A stretch of DNA of 33,615 nt, from assembly GCF_019654975.1 (NCBI RefSeq), contig NZ_BPEW01000045.1, positions 1-33,615 on the forward strand, in the 5' to 3' direction. Below are positions 33,051 through 33,615 of the stretch, one piece after another. Source of the stretch: Shewanella sp. c952. Its GTDB lineage: Bacteria; Pseudomonadota; Gammaproteobacteria; Enterobacterales; Shewanellaceae. Made by a program: the position numbers and the translations under genes. The notes under the pieces are model-generated. The model was not told the DNA's origin. It was given only the letters and a program-made list of their open reading frames with translations, and ran no database searches. Within the stretch, counting starts at the first letter, position 1. Every line of letters begins with the position of its first letter.

Positions 33051-33360
33051 TATGCCATTAGCGATAACGCCTCAATCACAAATCGTAGGCCCAGCTAATG
33101 ACCTACTCTCTATTATCCCCGCAGGGGATACATGGGGGCGAAGAAGTCCAGATTTGAATCCAGCGCATTCATGGGCCTAGTAGCGCAAGTAACTTGTTAC
33201 GAAGCCGGGGATAGCGCTCAGCGGCGGGTTGACGTCGAACTAGCCATTTATACCTAATTAAGTAAAGAAGCTACCTAAAAATAATCTTGTCGCATCACAC
33301 CGTAATCACTGCAGCCCTAAGCGCTATAGCAAAATGATTAATTGACTCAATTTACAGACG
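33051..33360. other. Gene-free stretch with nested inverted repeats
   Basis: No gene is visible. An eight-base inverted repeat TAGGCCCA/TGGGCCTA has its arms at 33086-33093 and 33172-33179 and encloses a seven-base hairpin TATCCCC/GGGGATA at 33114-33130. Such nesting could form a folded RNA or a site-specific DNA structure; I find no tRNA or integron attC signature. Confidence 0.4.
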
Positions 33361-33391
33361 TAAAAAAGCCCGCTATATAATAGCGGGCTTT
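33361..33391 (-). terminator. Strong terminator, best oriented leftward
   Basis: An 11-base stem AAAGCCCGCTA/TAGCGGGCTTT with a TATAA loop. On the minus strand it is followed by TTTTTT; on the plus strand the T run is only three bases, so it may work weakly in both directions. Confidence 0.8.
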
Positions 33392-33572
33392 GATACTAAA
33401 TAGGCGCCTGGAAATGGCCAGCTTCGAGCGAGCTCTCCGCGCTACATAAGTGCATGAAGCTACGCTTCATAAACGCACTCACTTCGCCCTACTATCACAT
33501 GTAATGATGCATGCTTCGCATGCGCTTTCAATTTCCCCATGTTCGAGTCAGTAATTCAAAAGCTGATAAACG
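33392..33572. repeat. Hairpin-rich stretch between two terminators
   Basis: Two hairpins stand out: 33449-33479 (AGTGC and ATGAAGC arms, loop TAC, four-base bulge) and 33509-33523 (GCATGC arms around TTC). No gene is visible. They look like short dispersed palindromes. Confidence 0.4.
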
Positions 33573-33604
33573 AAAAAATCCCTAGTGCAGAGCACTAGGG
33601 ATTT
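33573..33604 (-). terminator. Strong leftward terminator at the right edge
   Basis: A 13-base stem AAATCCCTAGTGC/GCACTAGGGATTT with a three-base loop, followed on the minus strand by a T tract. It should end a leftward gene that lies beyond the right edge. Confidence 0.8.
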
Positions 33605-33615
33605 ATCGTTATTAG

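Noticed and set aside
33051..33360. tRNA or integron attC site in the right flank
   Set aside because: I find no cloverleaf arms with the T-loop GTTCRA pattern, and no paired attC core sites.

Overview
The window carries most of a secondary (lateral) flagellar gene cluster from a marine-type gammaproteobacterium. The genes match the lateral laf systems of Vibrio parahaemolyticus and Aeromonas: motY, a sigma-54 activator of the LafK type, its own sigma-28 (LafS) and a MotA/MotB-like motor pair (LafT/LafU) closing the cluster. Shewanella is my best guess for the genus, from gene style, moderate GC and short hairpin repeats with TCCC loops near 8.5 kb. This is inference; I could not search a database.

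Layout. 1-431 is an AT-rich leader without a gene. 432-8360 is one tightly packed rightward operon: motY, lafK, fliE, fliF, fliG, fliH, fliI, fliJ. 8361-10041 is an accessory junction with a hairpin repeat array, a leftward unknown gene that may be related to phage-defence proteins of the AbiGi/DUF2971 type, and a gene-free stretch. 10042-11657 holds leftward flgN, flgM and flgA. 11742-22210 holds rightward flgBCDEFGH, a second signal-less FlgH-like gene, flgIJKL and a flagellin-like gene of unknown role. 22247-23422 is leftward fliB (flagellin lysine methylase), divergent from the lateral flagellin lafA (23665-24471). 24745-31685 is the late operon fliD-fliS-fliT-fliK-fliL-lafS-lafT-lafU, then a PilZ-like gene and a small membrane protein. 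31968-33050 encodes an unknown protein made of two copies of one domain. The right edge has hairpins and two leftward-pointing terminators.

How it fits together. LafK would activate sigma-54 promoters. I see a perfect -24/-12 element just before fliD and a near match before flgB. The hook-basal body genes build the rod, rings and hook. FlgM (secreted anti-sigma factor) and LafS time flagellin expression. LafA forms the filament under the FliD cap, and LafT/LafU plus MotY power it, probably with protons. Missing from the window are the C-ring genes fliM/fliN and the export-gate genes (fliPQR, flhBA); they probably lie beyond the left edge.

The most unusual items are the truncated cytoplasmic-looking FlgH paralogue, the flagellin-like protein after flgL, the PilZ gene in the motor operon, the foreign-looking junction at 8.4-10.0 kb, and the internally duplicated unknown protein near the right edge.
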